DNA from: Streptomyces sp. NBC_00358
GTDB taxonomy: Bacteria; Actinomycetota; Actinomycetes; Streptomycetales; Streptomycetaceae
Direction: 5' to 3'
DNA length: 64,000 bases
NCBI RefSeq assembly: GCF_036099295.1
Contig: NZ_CP107976.1
Location: 5,828,001 to 5,892,000 of the forward strand
Every line of letters starts with the position of its first letter. Position 1 is the first letter of the stretch. The notes beneath the pieces were generated by a model. The model was not told the origin of the DNA. It did no database searches and saw nothing but the letters and a program-made list of their open reading frames with translations. The translations under genes were made by a program, and so were the position numbers. This document shows positions 35,341-43,699 of the stretch, piece after piece.

Positions 35341-35826
35341 TCAGGCGGAGAGGAACTTTTCCAGGGCTTCTACGACCATCTTGTGGTCCTCGATCTGGGG
35401 GAGGCCCGACACCACCACCGTGCCGATGACGCCCGTTCCCGTCACGGCGATCGGGAACGCGCCGCCGTGGGCCGCGTACGTGTCGGGGTCGAGGCGCGAG
35501 GACTCCTCGAAGGTCGTGCCCTTGGCGCGGAAGCGCGAGCCGACCAGCAGCGAGGAGCAGCCGTACCGCTCGACGACGCGGCGCTTGCGGTCGATCCACG
35601 CGTCGTTGTCCGGGGTGGAACCCGGCAGTGCCGCGTGGAAGAGCTGCTGGCCACCGCGGCGGATGTCGACGGCGACCGGCGCGCCCCGCTCACGGGCGAT
35701 CCCGACGAGGAGCGTGCCGAGGGTCCAGGCGTCGTCGTGGGTGAAGCGGGGGAGCGTCAGACGGCGCTCCTGCTCCTCCAGCTCGGTGATCAGTTCGGTG
35801 ATCTCCGGTGCGACGGGCGCGCTCAC
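35341..35826 (-). CDS. UPF0303/HbpS-like heme-degrading domain protein
   Basis: A 161-residue protein of the GlcG/HbpS-like fold (A-H-G-G-A-F-P-I-A-V and V-I-G-T-V-V-V-S-G-L-P-Q-I-E-D-H in the C-terminal half). Members of this superfamily bind heme or cobalamin, or are of unknown function; there is no signal peptide, so it is cytoplasmic. The GTG start overlaps the stop of the upstream oxidoreductase (GTGA), so the two form an operon. Confidence 0.85.
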   Translation of the reverse strand: MSAPVAPEITELITELEEQERRLTLPRFTHDDAWTLGTLLVGIARERGAPVAVDIRRGGQQLFHAALPGSTPDNDAWIDRKRRVVERYGCSSLLVGSRFRAKGTTFEESSRLDPDTYAAHGGAFPIAVTGTGVIGTVVVSGLPQIEDHKMVVEALEKFLSA

Positions 35827-36914
35827 AGGGACACCACGACACCCTCGTGGGCGGAGCGGCGGGCCGCTTCCAGGACGTCGAGCGCGGCCGCTGCCTCGTG
35901 GGCGGTGACCGGGTTGGGGCCGCCGTCACGGAGGGCGGCGGCGACGGCCGCGTAGTACGCGGGGTAGGCGCCCGGGACCGTCGGCTCGGGACGGCCGCCA
36001 CCGGTCAGCGGGGACTCACCGGAGCCGACCCGGCCCCACAGGGCCTCCGGCTCGACGCCCCACCCGGGCGTGGCGCCGGGGCGCTTGCCGTCGCGCAGGT
36101 CGGCTTCCTGCGGGTCGAGGCCGTACTTGACGTAACCCGCCTGCGATCCGAGGACGCGGAAGCGCGGGCCGAGCTGGGCGGTCGTCGCGGAGACGTAGAG
36201 GTGGGAGCGGACCCCGCTCTCGTGAGTGATCGCGATGAGCGTGTCGTCGTCGGTCAGCGCGCCCGGACGGCGGATGTCCGACTCGGCGTACACCGAGGCC
36301 GCGGGGCCGAAGAGGACGAGCGCCTGGTCGACGAGGTGGCTGCCGAGGTCGTAGAGGAGACCCCCGATCTCCGCCGGGTCGCCGGACTCGCGCCAGCCGC
36401 CCTTCGGCTGCGGGCGCCAGCGCTCGAACCGGGACTCGAAGCGCCAGACGTCACCCAGCTCGCCCTCGGCGAACAGCTTGCGCAGGGTCAGGAAGTCGTT
36501 GTCCCAGCGACGGTTCTGGAAGACGGAGAGCAGCAGGCCGCGCTCGTCGGCCAGGGCGGCCAGCTCGCGGGCGTCCGCCGCCGTACCGGCGAGGGGCTTG
36601 TCCACGACCACGGGGAGGCCCGCCTTCAGGGCGGCCGTCGCGATCGGGACGTGGGTCTTGTTCGGGGACGCGATGACGATCAGGTCGAGTTCGTCGGCGC
36701 GTGCCAGCAGTTCGTCGGGCGTGGCGGCGAACCGGAGTCCGTCGCCGAACTCGGAGCGGGCCTGCGCCTGACGCTCCGGATGGGTGGTGACGACCGTGTC
36801 GAGGGCGAGCCCCTCGGTCGTGGCGATCAGCGGGGCGTGGAAGACGGAACCCGCGAGGCCGTAGCCGACGAGACCCACGCGAAGGGGCGTACCAGTACCA
36901 GTCATGCCTGTCAT
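35823..36914 (-). CDS. Gfo/Idh/MocA family oxidoreductase
   Basis: A 363-residue NAD(P)-dependent dehydrogenase. The Rossmann motif V-G-L-V-G-Y-G-L-A-G is near 14-23, D-K-P-L-A-G lies where most members have E-K-P, and the C-terminal alpha/beta domain is typical. These enzymes oxidise sugars, inositols or related polyols. The ATG at 36914 has AGGACC upstream; an ATG 9 nt later is possible. It is divergent from a ROK-family gene across an inverted repeat, so the ROK protein is its likely regulator. Confidence 0.88.
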   Translation of the reverse strand: MTGMTGTGTPLRVGLVGYGLAGSVFHAPLIATTEGLALDTVVTTHPERQAQARSEFGDGLRFAATPDELLARADELDLIVIASPNKTHVPIATAALKAGLPVVVDKPLAGTAADARELAALADERGLLLSVFQNRRWDNDFLTLRKLFAEGELGDVWRFESRFERWRPQPKGGWRESGDPAEIGGLLYDLGSHLVDQALVLFGPAASVYAESDIRRPGALTDDDTLIAITHESGVRSHLYVSATTAQLGPRFRVLGSQAGYVKYGLDPQEADLRDGKRPGATPGWGVEPEALWGRVGSGESPLTGGGRPEPTVPGAYPAYYAAVAAALRDGGPNPVTAHEAAAALDVLEAARRSAHEGVVVSL

Positions 36915-36922
36915 GGGTCCTA

Positions 36923-36945
36923 CTTTCGCAACGCTGTTGCCAAAG
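36923..36945. promoter_or_regulatory. 23-bp inverted repeat, candidate ROK operator
   Basis: CTTTCGCAAC and GTTGCCAAAG flank GCT, with one mismatch. The site lies in the 48-nt region between the divergent oxidoreductase and ROK genes, where it would control both. Confidence 0.65.
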
Positions 36946-36962
36946 TGCAAGCGCGGGGGACA

Positions 36963-38414
36963 ATGGGGGATGTGAACAGGACTGATGTGGGTGGGGACGG
37001 GATGCCTGGGGTTCCGGAGAATCCAGGTGCCTCCGGGATTCAAGGTGTACCCGGGATTCCAGGTGTACCCGGGACGCCCGGAGTTCTCGCCGACCGGAGT
37101 GCGCTCGGAACCTCCGGTGTCTCCGGGGTTTCGGGTGTCTTCGCGAACCAGGGTGTTCCAGGGAGCCTGGGAACCGGCCCGGGCGCCGGGGCGGCCGGGG
37201 TGAACCTGCCTGCCCTGCGGAGCCACAACGCCGCCCTGGTGCTCGACCTGCTGCGCACGGCGGGGACCACGGGTATCAGTCGGCTGGAGCTCGCCGAACG
37301 GACCGGACTGACTCCGCAGGCCGTCAGCAAGATCACCGCGCGGCTGCGGGCGGACGGCCTGGCGACGGAGGCGGGGCGCCGCGCGTCCACCGGCGGCAAA
37401 CCCCGTACGGTCCTGCGGCTCGTCCCCGAGGCGGGGCACGCGGTCGGGCTGCATCTCGACCGGGACGAGCTGACCGCGGTGCTCTGCGACCTCACCGGGG
37501 CCGTGGTGGCCGAGCGGCGCGCTCCGCTTGACCTGGGGGCCGGTGCCGAAGCGGTGGTCGAGGGGGCGGCCGGGGAGGTCTCGGCCCTGCTCGGCGGGGT
37601 GTCACCGCTGGGAGTTGGGGTCGCGCTGCCGGGGCCCCTCGATCACAGGCTGGGGGTGCTGCACCGGGTCACGGGCTTCCCCGAGTGGGACGGGTTCGCG
37701 TTGCGGGACGAGCTGGCCGGGCGGCTCGGGCTGCCGGTGGTGGTGGACAAGGACACCAACGCGGCGGCGCTCGGGGTCGCGGTGGGGACGGGCACCTGGT
37801 CCGGCACCGGCACGGGCACCGGCACCGGCACCCGCTCCGGCTCCGGCACTCGCTCCGGCTCCGGCGCGGACTCCGAGTCCGACGCCGGCTCCGGGTTCGA
37901 GTCCGACGCCGGCTCTCACCCGGGCTCCCGCCCCGGATCCTCCGGCGGTGGATCCTTCGCGTATCTGCATCTCGGTACGGGCCTGGGAGCGGGCCTCGTG
38001 ATCGGCGGGGTCGTGCACCGGGGGGCCCGTACCGGGGCCGGGGAGTTCGGGCATCAGGTCATCCAGCTCGACGGGCCGCTGTGCGAGTGCGGGAACCGGG
38101 GGTGCATCGAGGTGCTCTGTCTGGACGCGGTGGGCCGGGGGGCCCTGTCCGAGGCGGCCCGGGTGCTCGGGGCCGGGGCGGCGAATCTGGTGGGGCTGCT
38201 CGACATGGACGTCGTGCTGCTGGGCGGTCGTACGGTCGCGGCGCACGAGCAGGTCTTCCTTCGGGGCGTCGGGGCCGTCCTGGAGGAACGGGCCCGACGC
38301 GAAGGGGGTGGCGCTGCGGTGCCGGTCCGGGTGGCCCCGGGAGGGGCCCGAGGGGTCGCCGAGGGCGCCGCCCAACTCCTGCTGGCCCCGCTGTTCGGAC
38401 GGGGAGAGGGCTGA
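36963..38414 (+). CDS. ROK family regulator/sugar kinase with repetitive insertions
   Basis: A 483-residue ROK protein. After an unusual N-terminal region (about 10-70) of Gly-x-Pro-like repeats comes a winged HTH (L-R-S-H-N-A-A-L-V-L-D-L-L, then T-P-Q-A-V-S-K-I-T near 85-140), then the ROK kinase fold with V-D-K-D-T-N-A-A-A-L, L-G-T-G-L-G-A-G and the zinc motif C-E-C-G-N-R-G-C-I-E. Between the last two halves (about 274-329) is a Gly/Thr/Ser repeat insertion. The ATG at 36963 and a GTG 9 nt later both have a close GGGGGA. It is probably a sugar-responsive repressor of the divergent operon. Confidence 0.82.
   Translation: MGDVNRTDVGGDGMPGVPENPGASGIQGVPGIPGVPGTPGVLADRSALGTSGVSGVSGVFANQGVPGSLGTGPGAGAAGVNLPALRSHNAALVLDLLRTAGTTGISRLELAERTGLTPQAVSKITARLRADGLATEAGRRASTGGKPRTVLRLVPEAGHAVGLHLDRDELTAVLCDLTGAVVAERRAPLDLGAGAEAVVEGAAGEVSALLGGVSPLGVGVALPGPLDHRLGVLHRVTGFPEWDGFALRDELAGRLGLPVVVDKDTNAAALGVAVGTGTWSGTGTGTGTGTRSGSGTRSGSGADSESDAGSGFESDAGSHPGSRPGSSGGGSFAYLHLGTGLGAGLVIGGVVHRGARTGAGEFGHQVIQLDGPLCECGNRGCIEVLCLDAVGRGALSEAARVLGAGAANLVGLLDMDVVLLGGRTVAAHEQVFLRGVGAVLEERARREGGGAAVPVRVAPGGARGVAEGAAQLLLAPLFGRGEG
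37785..37950 (+). repeat. GC-rich GGCACC/GGCTCC-type repeat inside ROK gene
   Basis: A low-complexity stretch of Gly-Thr and Gly-Ser codons (about 55 residues) interrupts the ROK domain between the D-T-N-A-A-A segment and the L-G-T-G-L-G phosphate loop. The repeats keep the frame. Confidence 0.8.
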
Positions 38415-38809
38415 ACGGACCGGACGCGACCGCCGGGCGAGGGCACGCGGACCGGGTGGGAGGAGCGCGCGGCGTATCAGGTCGAACGCCGGGGCCGAGG
38501 GAAGCGCGCGGCGGACGAGAGCAGCACACGAGGGGCAGGGGCAGGGCCAGGGCGAGGGCGTTCAGGCCGAGCCGTCCGGACCGTGCGGAGGCCGTGCGGA
38601 GGGCGTGCGGCCGGGTGCGGGGGATGTCCGGCCGGTCAGGGGCTGCGGGCCGGACGAGGGAATTTCGGGGCCGAACGGGGGGCGTTCCACGTGTGGCGGT
38701 CCGTCGGTGGGGGTGCGGCGTGCCAGGGTCGCGAGGCCATTGCCCGGCACCGACAGACGCTTTCGGTCCTCCCGATCCCTGCCCGCTTCCGATCGGCCAA
38801 AGGCTTCTC
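38415..38809. other. Intergenic region, no gene seen
   Basis: About 395 bases between the ROK gene and a secreted protein gene. Open frames here lack ribosome sites and read as random Arg/Gly/Pro-rich sequence; no clear regulatory element is visible apart from a GC-rich start. Confidence 0.5.
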
Positions 38810-39727
38810 ATGCGACTGCGTACGTCCCATCCGCTCGCTCCGACCGCCCTCGCTCCGACCGCTCTCGCCCTGTGCGTGACCCTCACGCCGACCCCGGCGC
38901 ACGCGCTGGACCCCCGCCCCGCCTGTGTCTCGTCCGACACCCATGACTTCCCGATCAAGACCCATATCCACGGTGGCCCCGACGTCTACCGGGCGGGCGG
39001 CGACTTCGGGACCTGGTACATCGACCTGACCAACACCACGGCGCACCCCTGTGGGGCGATCCACCCGGTCGTCGTCCTCGTGGACACCGGGCGGACCCTG
39101 CGGCCGGAGCAGGCGCGGCTGGAGTTCTACGACGGGGACCGGGCCCATTCGGTGAAGTTCGAGCGGAGCGACGAGGCCGAGAACGTGGGACCGTTCGACG
39201 ACGGTTTCCCCGGGTTCACCGTGGCCCCCGGCCGCACCCTCACCGTGAAGGTGCGGCTCTCCCTGACCTCCGACGCGAGCGCGCCGAACGCCGTGGTGGC
39301 GAACGCGGCCGTCGTGCAGCGGCACGGGGACGACGGCGACTGGGTGGGCGAGTCGAACGCCTACCGGTTCAGCGTCCAGGGCGACGGCAAGGGCACGGAC
39401 GCCGGTACGGAGAAGGGCACGGGCGAGGACCCGGCCGGCACGGCGGACACCGGTACCGGCACGGGCGCGAGTCCCGGTGTCAGCGCCGCCCCGGCCGCCA
39501 GTGCCAGTGCCGGCGCCCGCGCCGGTGCCGGGACGGGCACGGCGGACGGGACCACCGTCGGCGGGACCGCGCGGACCGGGGTGACGGTGCCGCCCGCGGA
39601 CGAGCTGGCCAGGACCGGACCGGGTGCCCCGAACCGGCCGCTGCTCGCCGCGCTCGCGCTCGCCCTGGTCGCCTCCGGAGCCGGACTGCTCGTCCTGTCC
39701 CGGCGGCTGCGCCCGCGCAGGCGCTGA
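38810..39727 (+). CDS. Secreted LAxTG-anchored surface protein
   Basis: A 305-residue protein with a signal peptide (cleavage after A-H-A, near residue 27), a beta-rich extracellular domain (about 30-190), a long Gly/Thr/Ala/Ser-rich stalk (about 190-255), the sortase signal L-A-R-T-G near 265, a hydrophobic helix and a basic R-R-L-R-P-R-R-R tail. LAxTG is the class E sortase recognition form in Streptomyces, so the class E sortase at 29.7 kb is a plausible partner. The ATG has AAAGG upstream. The function of the exposed domain is unknown. Confidence 0.85.
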   Translation: MRLRTSHPLAPTALAPTALALCVTLTPTPAHALDPRPACVSSDTHDFPIKTHIHGGPDVYRAGGDFGTWYIDLTNTTAHPCGAIHPVVVLVDTGRTLRPEQARLEFYDGDRAHSVKFERSDEAENVGPFDDGFPGFTVAPGRTLTVKVRLSLTSDASAPNAVVANAAVVQRHGDDGDWVGESNAYRFSVQGDGKGTDAGTEKGTGEDPAGTADTGTGTGASPGVSAAPAASASAGARAGAGTGTADGTTVGGTARTGVTVPPADELARTGPGAPNRPLLAALALALVASGAGLLVLSRRLRPRRR

Positions 39728-39974
39728 GACCCGGAAGCCTGGGCCACAACGCCGGCCGCCACGGTCGTCGCCGTGGACTGTCCGGACGGCCGGGCATGAC
39801 CGGCCGCCCGACGGGAAGCCGCGGTGGCGGGGCCGCGGCGGCACGGTGTCCGCAACCCGCCCGGCCAGGCCGGGGGCACGCGGCCCTGACTAGGCTGGGC
39901 GTGTCGGCACAACGTCGTTCCGGCGTTTTTGGATCGAGTGCGTAGGTACGCCAGGACGGCAGGAGACCCAGCAC

Positions 39975-40754
39975 ATGTCAGAGCGCAAGCCGATCGAGTC
40001 GTGGCTCACCGACATGGACGGTGTCCTGATTCACGAGGGTGTGCCGATCCCCGGCGCCGACGCCTTCATCAGGAAGCTGCGGGAGTCCGGCAAGCCCTTC
40101 CTGGTCCTGACGAACAACTCCATCTACACGGCCCGTGACCTGCACGCCCGGCTCAAGCGCATGGGCCTGGACGTGCCGGTCGAGAACATCTGGACCTCCG
40201 CCCTCGCCACCGCCAAGTTCCTGGACGACCAGCGGCCCGGCGGCACGGCGTACGTCATCGGCGAGGCGGGCCTGACCACCGCGCTGCACGACATCGGCTA
40301 CGTGCTGACCGACCACGAGCCGGACTACGTGGTCCTCGGGGAGACCCGTACCTACTCCTTCGAGGCCATGACCAAGGCGGTCCGGCTGATCAAGGGCGGC
40401 GCCCGGTTCATCGCCACCAACCCGGACGAGACCGGCCCCTCCACCGAGGGCCCGCTGCCCGCCACCGGCGCGGTCGCCGCGCTGATCACCAAGGCGACCG
40501 GCAAGCAGCCGTACTTCGCGGGCAAGCCGAACCCGCTCATGATGCGGACCGGGCTGAACGCCATCGGCGCGCACTCCGAGACCAGCGCGATGATCGGCGA
40601 CCGCATGGACACCGACGTCCTGGCCGGTCTGGAGGCGGGGATGCAGACCTTCCTCGTGCTGACCGGGCTGACCGGGCCGGAGGAGATCGAGCGCTACCCG
40701 TACCGGCCGTCGAAGATCGTCGACTCGATCGCGGATCTCGTCGACCGCATCTGA
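39975..40754 (+). CDS. HAD-IIA family phosphatase (NagD-like)
   Basis: A 259-residue HAD hydrolase. Motif I is D-M-D-G-V-L with the nucleophile Asp near residue 13, motif II is L-T-N-N-S, the conserved Lys is in A-G-K-P-N-P, and motif IV is I-G-D-R-M-D-T-D. The cap domain between motifs II and III is of the C2 (NagD) type. It probably dephosphorylates sugar phosphates or nucleotides in the cytoplasm. A Streptomyces-like -10 (TAGGCT) occurs about 85 nt upstream. Confidence 0.92.
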   Translation: MSERKPIESWLTDMDGVLIHEGVPIPGADAFIRKLRESGKPFLVLTNNSIYTARDLHARLKRMGLDVPVENIWTSALATAKFLDDQRPGGTAYVIGEAGLTTALHDIGYVLTDHEPDYVVLGETRTYSFEAMTKAVRLIKGGARFIATNPDETGPSTEGPLPATGAVAALITKATGKQPYFAGKPNPLMMRTGLNAIGAHSETSAMIGDRMDTDVLAGLEAGMQTFLVLTGLTGPEEIERYPYRPSKIVDSIADLVDRI

Positions 40755-40755
40755 C

Positions 40756-40790
40756 ACTCGACTCGACTCGACTCGGCTCGGCTCGGCTCG
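40756..40790. repeat. 5-bp tandem repeat (ACTCG/GCTCG)n
   Basis: Seven consecutive 5-nt units, four ACTCG then three GCTCG, begin 2 nt after the HAD gene stop. It is a simple-sequence repeat outside any gene. Confidence 0.9.
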
Positions 40791-40939
40791 ACCGCACCGG
40801 AAGCCGGACACTCGGTGCCGTCGGCCGTGTCCGGAACCCGGGGCGCTCCGAGCCGTCCCAAACCCTCGGGGCCGCGGACAGACCCGTACGGAGCAGCGGC
40901 GGCCTCCTGAAGATGCGGGGCGCCGCCCGGCGGGGGAGT

Positions 40940-40955
40940 CTCCAGATATCTGGAG
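40940..40955. promoter_or_regulatory. Perfect 16-bp palindrome covering the ribosome site
   Basis: CTCCAGATATCTGGAG is a perfect palindrome whose right arm contains the Shine-Dalgarno GGAG of the next gene, 8 nt before its ATG. As RNA it could hide the ribosome site; as DNA it could be an operator. Confidence 0.6.
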
Positions 40956-40963
40956 GTTTCACG

Positions 40964-41518
40964 ATGCGCTCAATGCGACTCACTCTCTGCGCCGGGGCGG
41001 TGGTCGCGGCCGCGTTCCCGCCCGCCGCGTACGCGGCCGACGCGGGACCGGCCGGTCTCTCGGTGACCCCCGCGTCCCCCGCCGCCGGCAGCGACATCCA
41101 GTTGCGGGCCATGGGCTGCAAGGGCCGGACGGGCACCGCGGCGTCGGACGCGTTCGTCTCGGACGCGCGGCTGACCGGAGGGGGCGGCGGCGGACTGGTC
41201 GGCGAGACCCGCGTCCGTACCGCGCTCCGGCCCGGCAGTTACGCCGTCCACGTCGACTGCGACGGACATCGCGACCGGGTCGGGGGCAAGGTCACCGTCC
41301 CGGCGCCGGACTCCACCCCGAGCGTCTCCGCGCCCGCCTCGCCGATCGCGCCCGTGCACGCGGGCGGCGGCGGCACCGCCCGCTTCGCCTCGGTGGCGGA
41401 CGCCCACGCGGCCGGACCCGACACCCGGCAGGCCGTGGTCGGTCTGGTCCTCGCGAGCGTCGCCGCGGTCGTCGTGGTGGTCCGCGGCGCGCGCCGGGGC
41501 CACGACGGCCGCGACTGA
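40964..41518 (+). CDS. Secreted membrane-anchored protein next to class F sortase
   Basis: A 184-residue protein with a signal peptide (cleavage A-Y-A-A near 20), an Ig-like beta domain (about 25-115, P-A-S-P-A-A-G-S-D-I and the single pair of Cys in M-G-C and V-D-C), a Ser/Pro/Ala linker, a C-terminal hydrophobic helix (V-V-G-L-V-L-A-S-V-A-A-V) and an R-G-A-R-R-G-H tail. The topology is that of a wall-anchored or membrane-tethered protein but no clear LPxTG is seen. The stop is 1 nt from the sortase start, so they are co-translated. Confidence 0.82.
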   Translation: MRSMRLTLCAGAVVAAAFPPAAYAADAGPAGLSVTPASPAAGSDIQLRAMGCKGRTGTAASDAFVSDARLTGGGGGGLVGETRVRTALRPGSYAVHVDCDGHRDRVGGKVTVPAPDSTPSVSAPASPIAPVHAGGGGTARFASVADAHAAGPDTRQAVVGLVLASVAAVVVVVRGARRGHDGRD

Positions 41519-41519
41519 C

Positions 41520-42185
41520 ATGGCCGAACGGGAGCGTTCCCCGGGGGTCGGCCGGCTGCTGACCGGCGTGGCCTGGCTGGTGCTGCTGCTCGGGCTGTGG
41601 CTGTGGGGCCGTGAGGTGACGGAGCTGCGCCTGGGGACGTCGGCGCCGACCACGGGCGACATCGCGGCCGTCGGACGGCCGCCGGAGGTGCGGCTGCCGC
41701 CCGCGCTCAAGCCCCTCCGGAACGCCCGGCCCCAGCGCGTCGACATCCCCTCGATGGGCGTGCAGGCCCCCGTCGTGGCCCGCGGGCTCGACCGGCTGGG
41801 CGCGATCGATCCGCCGCCGTTCGACCAGCCCGGTGTCGTCGGCTGGTACGCGGCCGGGGCGGAACCGGGCGCGGCCGGGACCGCGCTGATGGTCGGACAC
41901 GTCGACACCCGGACCCGGCCCGCGGTCTTCTACAAGCTCAGCTCCGTCAAGCCCGGCGACACCGTCCGGGTCATGCGCGACGACGGGACGGTCGCCGAGT
42001 TCACGGTGGATGACGTCCAGGTGCTGCCGCGGGACCATTTCGATGCCCAACAGGCTTATGGCGTAAGGAAGTCGGGGCGGGCGGAGTTGCGGCTGATCAC
42101 CTGTGGCGGAACCTTCGACCGGCGCAGCGACAGCTATACGGCGAACGTGGTCGTCTCGGCGTATCTCACCGGGAGCGGGCTGTGA
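41520..42185 (+). CDS. Class F sortase
   Basis: A 221-residue sortase of the class F type (actinobacterial). One N-terminal transmembrane helix (W-L-V-L-L-L-G-L-W-L-W) is followed by the barrel with R-V-D-I-P-S-M-G-V, catalytic His in M-V-G-H-V-D-T-R, Cys in L-I-T-C-G-G and Arg in T-F-D-R-R-S. It lies directly after a secreted protein gene in a two-gene operon; that protein may be its substrate or a partner. Confidence 0.9.
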   Translation: MAERERSPGVGRLLTGVAWLVLLLGLWLWGREVTELRLGTSAPTTGDIAAVGRPPEVRLPPALKPLRNARPQRVDIPSMGVQAPVVARGLDRLGAIDPPPFDQPGVVGWYAAGAEPGAAGTALMVGHVDTRTRPAVFYKLSSVKPGDTVRVMRDDGTVAEFTVDDVQVLPRDHFDAQQAYGVRKSGRAELRLITCGGTFDRRSDSYTANVVVSAYLTGSGL

Positions 42186-42590
42186 GTCGTGACGTGGGCG
42201 GAGGCGGGGAGGGCTACCGGGCCCGGTCGGCGACCTGCTCCCCCTGAAGCCGCCGACCGGGCCGGTCCTCGACCGTGCGCGCACGGGCTGCGGGAGTAGC
42301 CCGGCACCGGCACGGGAGGTATGCGGGCCCGCCCGCCGGGGTTTGGCGGCCGGGCGGACAACTGGCCTGGTGTCGGGGCCACTTGAGGCCACCTTAGAAC
42401 AGATGAGCGGTGTGGTTCATAGACGCTTTGACGCCAAGTCCGCGACGGCCCGGGCCGGTTCCCGCGCGGTGTGCGAACCCGCGGCGCCGGGGCCGCGAGA
42501 GCTCTGTGCCAAGGGGTGCGCGTACTCGTGGGGGGTGGGGTGGGTATGTCAGGATTGAGACCTGGGACGGTGCACCCGAGGGGGAGTTGG
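42186..42590. other. Intergenic region upstream of GH6 gene
   Basis: About 405 bases with no convincing gene. A less GC-rich section at about 42370-42440 may hold the GH6 promoter, but I cannot assign the boxes with confidence. Confidence 0.45.
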
Positions 42591-43604
42591 ATGTACGGCA
42601 ACAAGGGTGCCGGGGCACGGGCGTCCATGGCGGTGCTGGGGGCGGCACTGCTGCTCGCGGGGTGTTCCTCCGGGGGCGGCGGCAAGGACGGGGGTTCCGG
42701 AGCCGAGGTCGCACAACAGCCGAAGAGCGCGGACCCGTTCTGGGTGAATCCGCACGGGAGCGCGGCGGCGCAGGTCGCCGCCTACACCAAGGCGGGCAAG
42801 GACGCCGACGCCGAGCAGATCCGAAAGATAGCCGAGCGCCCCACGGGTGAGTGGATCGGCCCGGAGAACCCGGAACAGGAGGCGCGCGGCTTCACCGAGG
42901 CCGCCGAGAAGTCCGACCGGGCCGCGATCCTCGTCCTCTACGACATCCCGCACCGCGACTGCGGACAGTTCTCACAGGGCGGCGCGGCCGACGGCGACAC
43001 CTACCGGGCCTGGATCGACGGGGTGGCGCGGGGCATCGGGGACCGCCCCGCCACGGTGATCCTGGAACCGGACGCCGTCCTGCACCTGGTCGACCAGTGC
43101 ACGCCCCAGGAGTTCCGCGAGGAGCGCTACGACCTGCTCAAGGGTGCCGTCGGCACGCTCAAGTCCCTGAAGAACACCAAGGTGTACCTGGACGCGGGCA
43201 ACGCGGGCTGGGGGCGTCCCGACCAGATCTTCCAGCCGTTGCAGGCCGCGGGCATCGGCCGGGCCGACGGGTTCTCCGTCAACGTGTCCAACTTCTACTC
43301 GACCGAGGACTCCATCGCGTACGGCAGGCAACTGGCCGCGAGGCTCGGCGGCAAGCACTTCGTCATCGACACCAGCCGCAACGGCAACGGCCCGTACACG
43401 GGCGGCACGGCGGACGAGAACTGGTGCAACCCGCCGGGCCGCGCCCTCGGCGAGAGCCCGACGACCAGGACCGCCGACCCGCTGGTCGACGCGTATCTGT
43501 GGGTCAAGCGGCCGGGCGAGTCGGACGGCACGTGCAAGGGCGGTCCCAGGGCGGGCCAGTGGTGGGCGGACTACGCCCTGAAGCTCGCCAAGGCCTCCAA
43601 GTAG
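42591..43604 (+). CDS. cslZ: GH6 endoglucanase-like lipoprotein (CslZ)
   Basis: A 337-residue secreted lipoprotein (lipobox L-L-A-G-C near residue 24, then a Gly/Ser linker) with a GH6 catalytic domain: L-Y-D-I-P-H-R-D-C-G with the active-site Asp, V-I-L-E-P-D-A, and the C-terminal I-D-T-S-R-N-G-N-G-P and W-V-K-R-P-G-E-S-D-G signatures. In Streptomyces a GH6 gene (cslZ) lies next to glxA and cslA and is thought to trim the beta-glucan made at hyphal tips. The ATG has GGGGAG at 6 nt. It converges on glxA across a long terminator stem. Confidence 0.88.
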   Translation: MYGNKGAGARASMAVLGAALLLAGCSSGGGGKDGGSGAEVAQQPKSADPFWVNPHGSAAAQVAAYTKAGKDADAEQIRKIAERPTGEWIGPENPEQEARGFTEAAEKSDRAAILVLYDIPHRDCGQFSQGGAADGDTYRAWIDGVARGIGDRPATVILEPDAVLHLVDQCTPQEFREERYDLLKGAVGTLKSLKNTKVYLDAGNAGWGRPDQIFQPLQAAGIGRADGFSVNVSNFYSTEDSIAYGRQLAARLGGKHFVIDTSRNGNGPYTGGTADENWCNPPGRALGESPTTRTADPLVDAYLWVKRPGESDGTCKGGPRAGQWWADYALKLAKASK

Positions 43605-43612
43605 CGCCCGCC

Positions 43613-43667
43613 CGTACGTGACCGGGGCGCCCTCCCCTTTCCGCGGAGGGCGCCCCGGTCACGTACG
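43613..43667. terminator. Perfect 23-bp stem bidirectional terminator
   Basis: Two exactly complementary 23-nt arms (left arm starts CGTACGTGACC, right arm ends GGTCACGTACG) flank a 9-nt loop, between the convergent cslZ and glxA genes. The stem is unusually long and error-free. Confidence 0.9.
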
Positions 43668-43699
43668 CGCACACATGGCTGTCCACAACCCGCCCGGAA

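Noticed and set aside
42546..42590. Upstream ATG for the GH6 gene
   Set aside because: The ATG at 42591 has the better GGGGAG site and places the signal peptide normally; the earlier one would add 15 residues before it.
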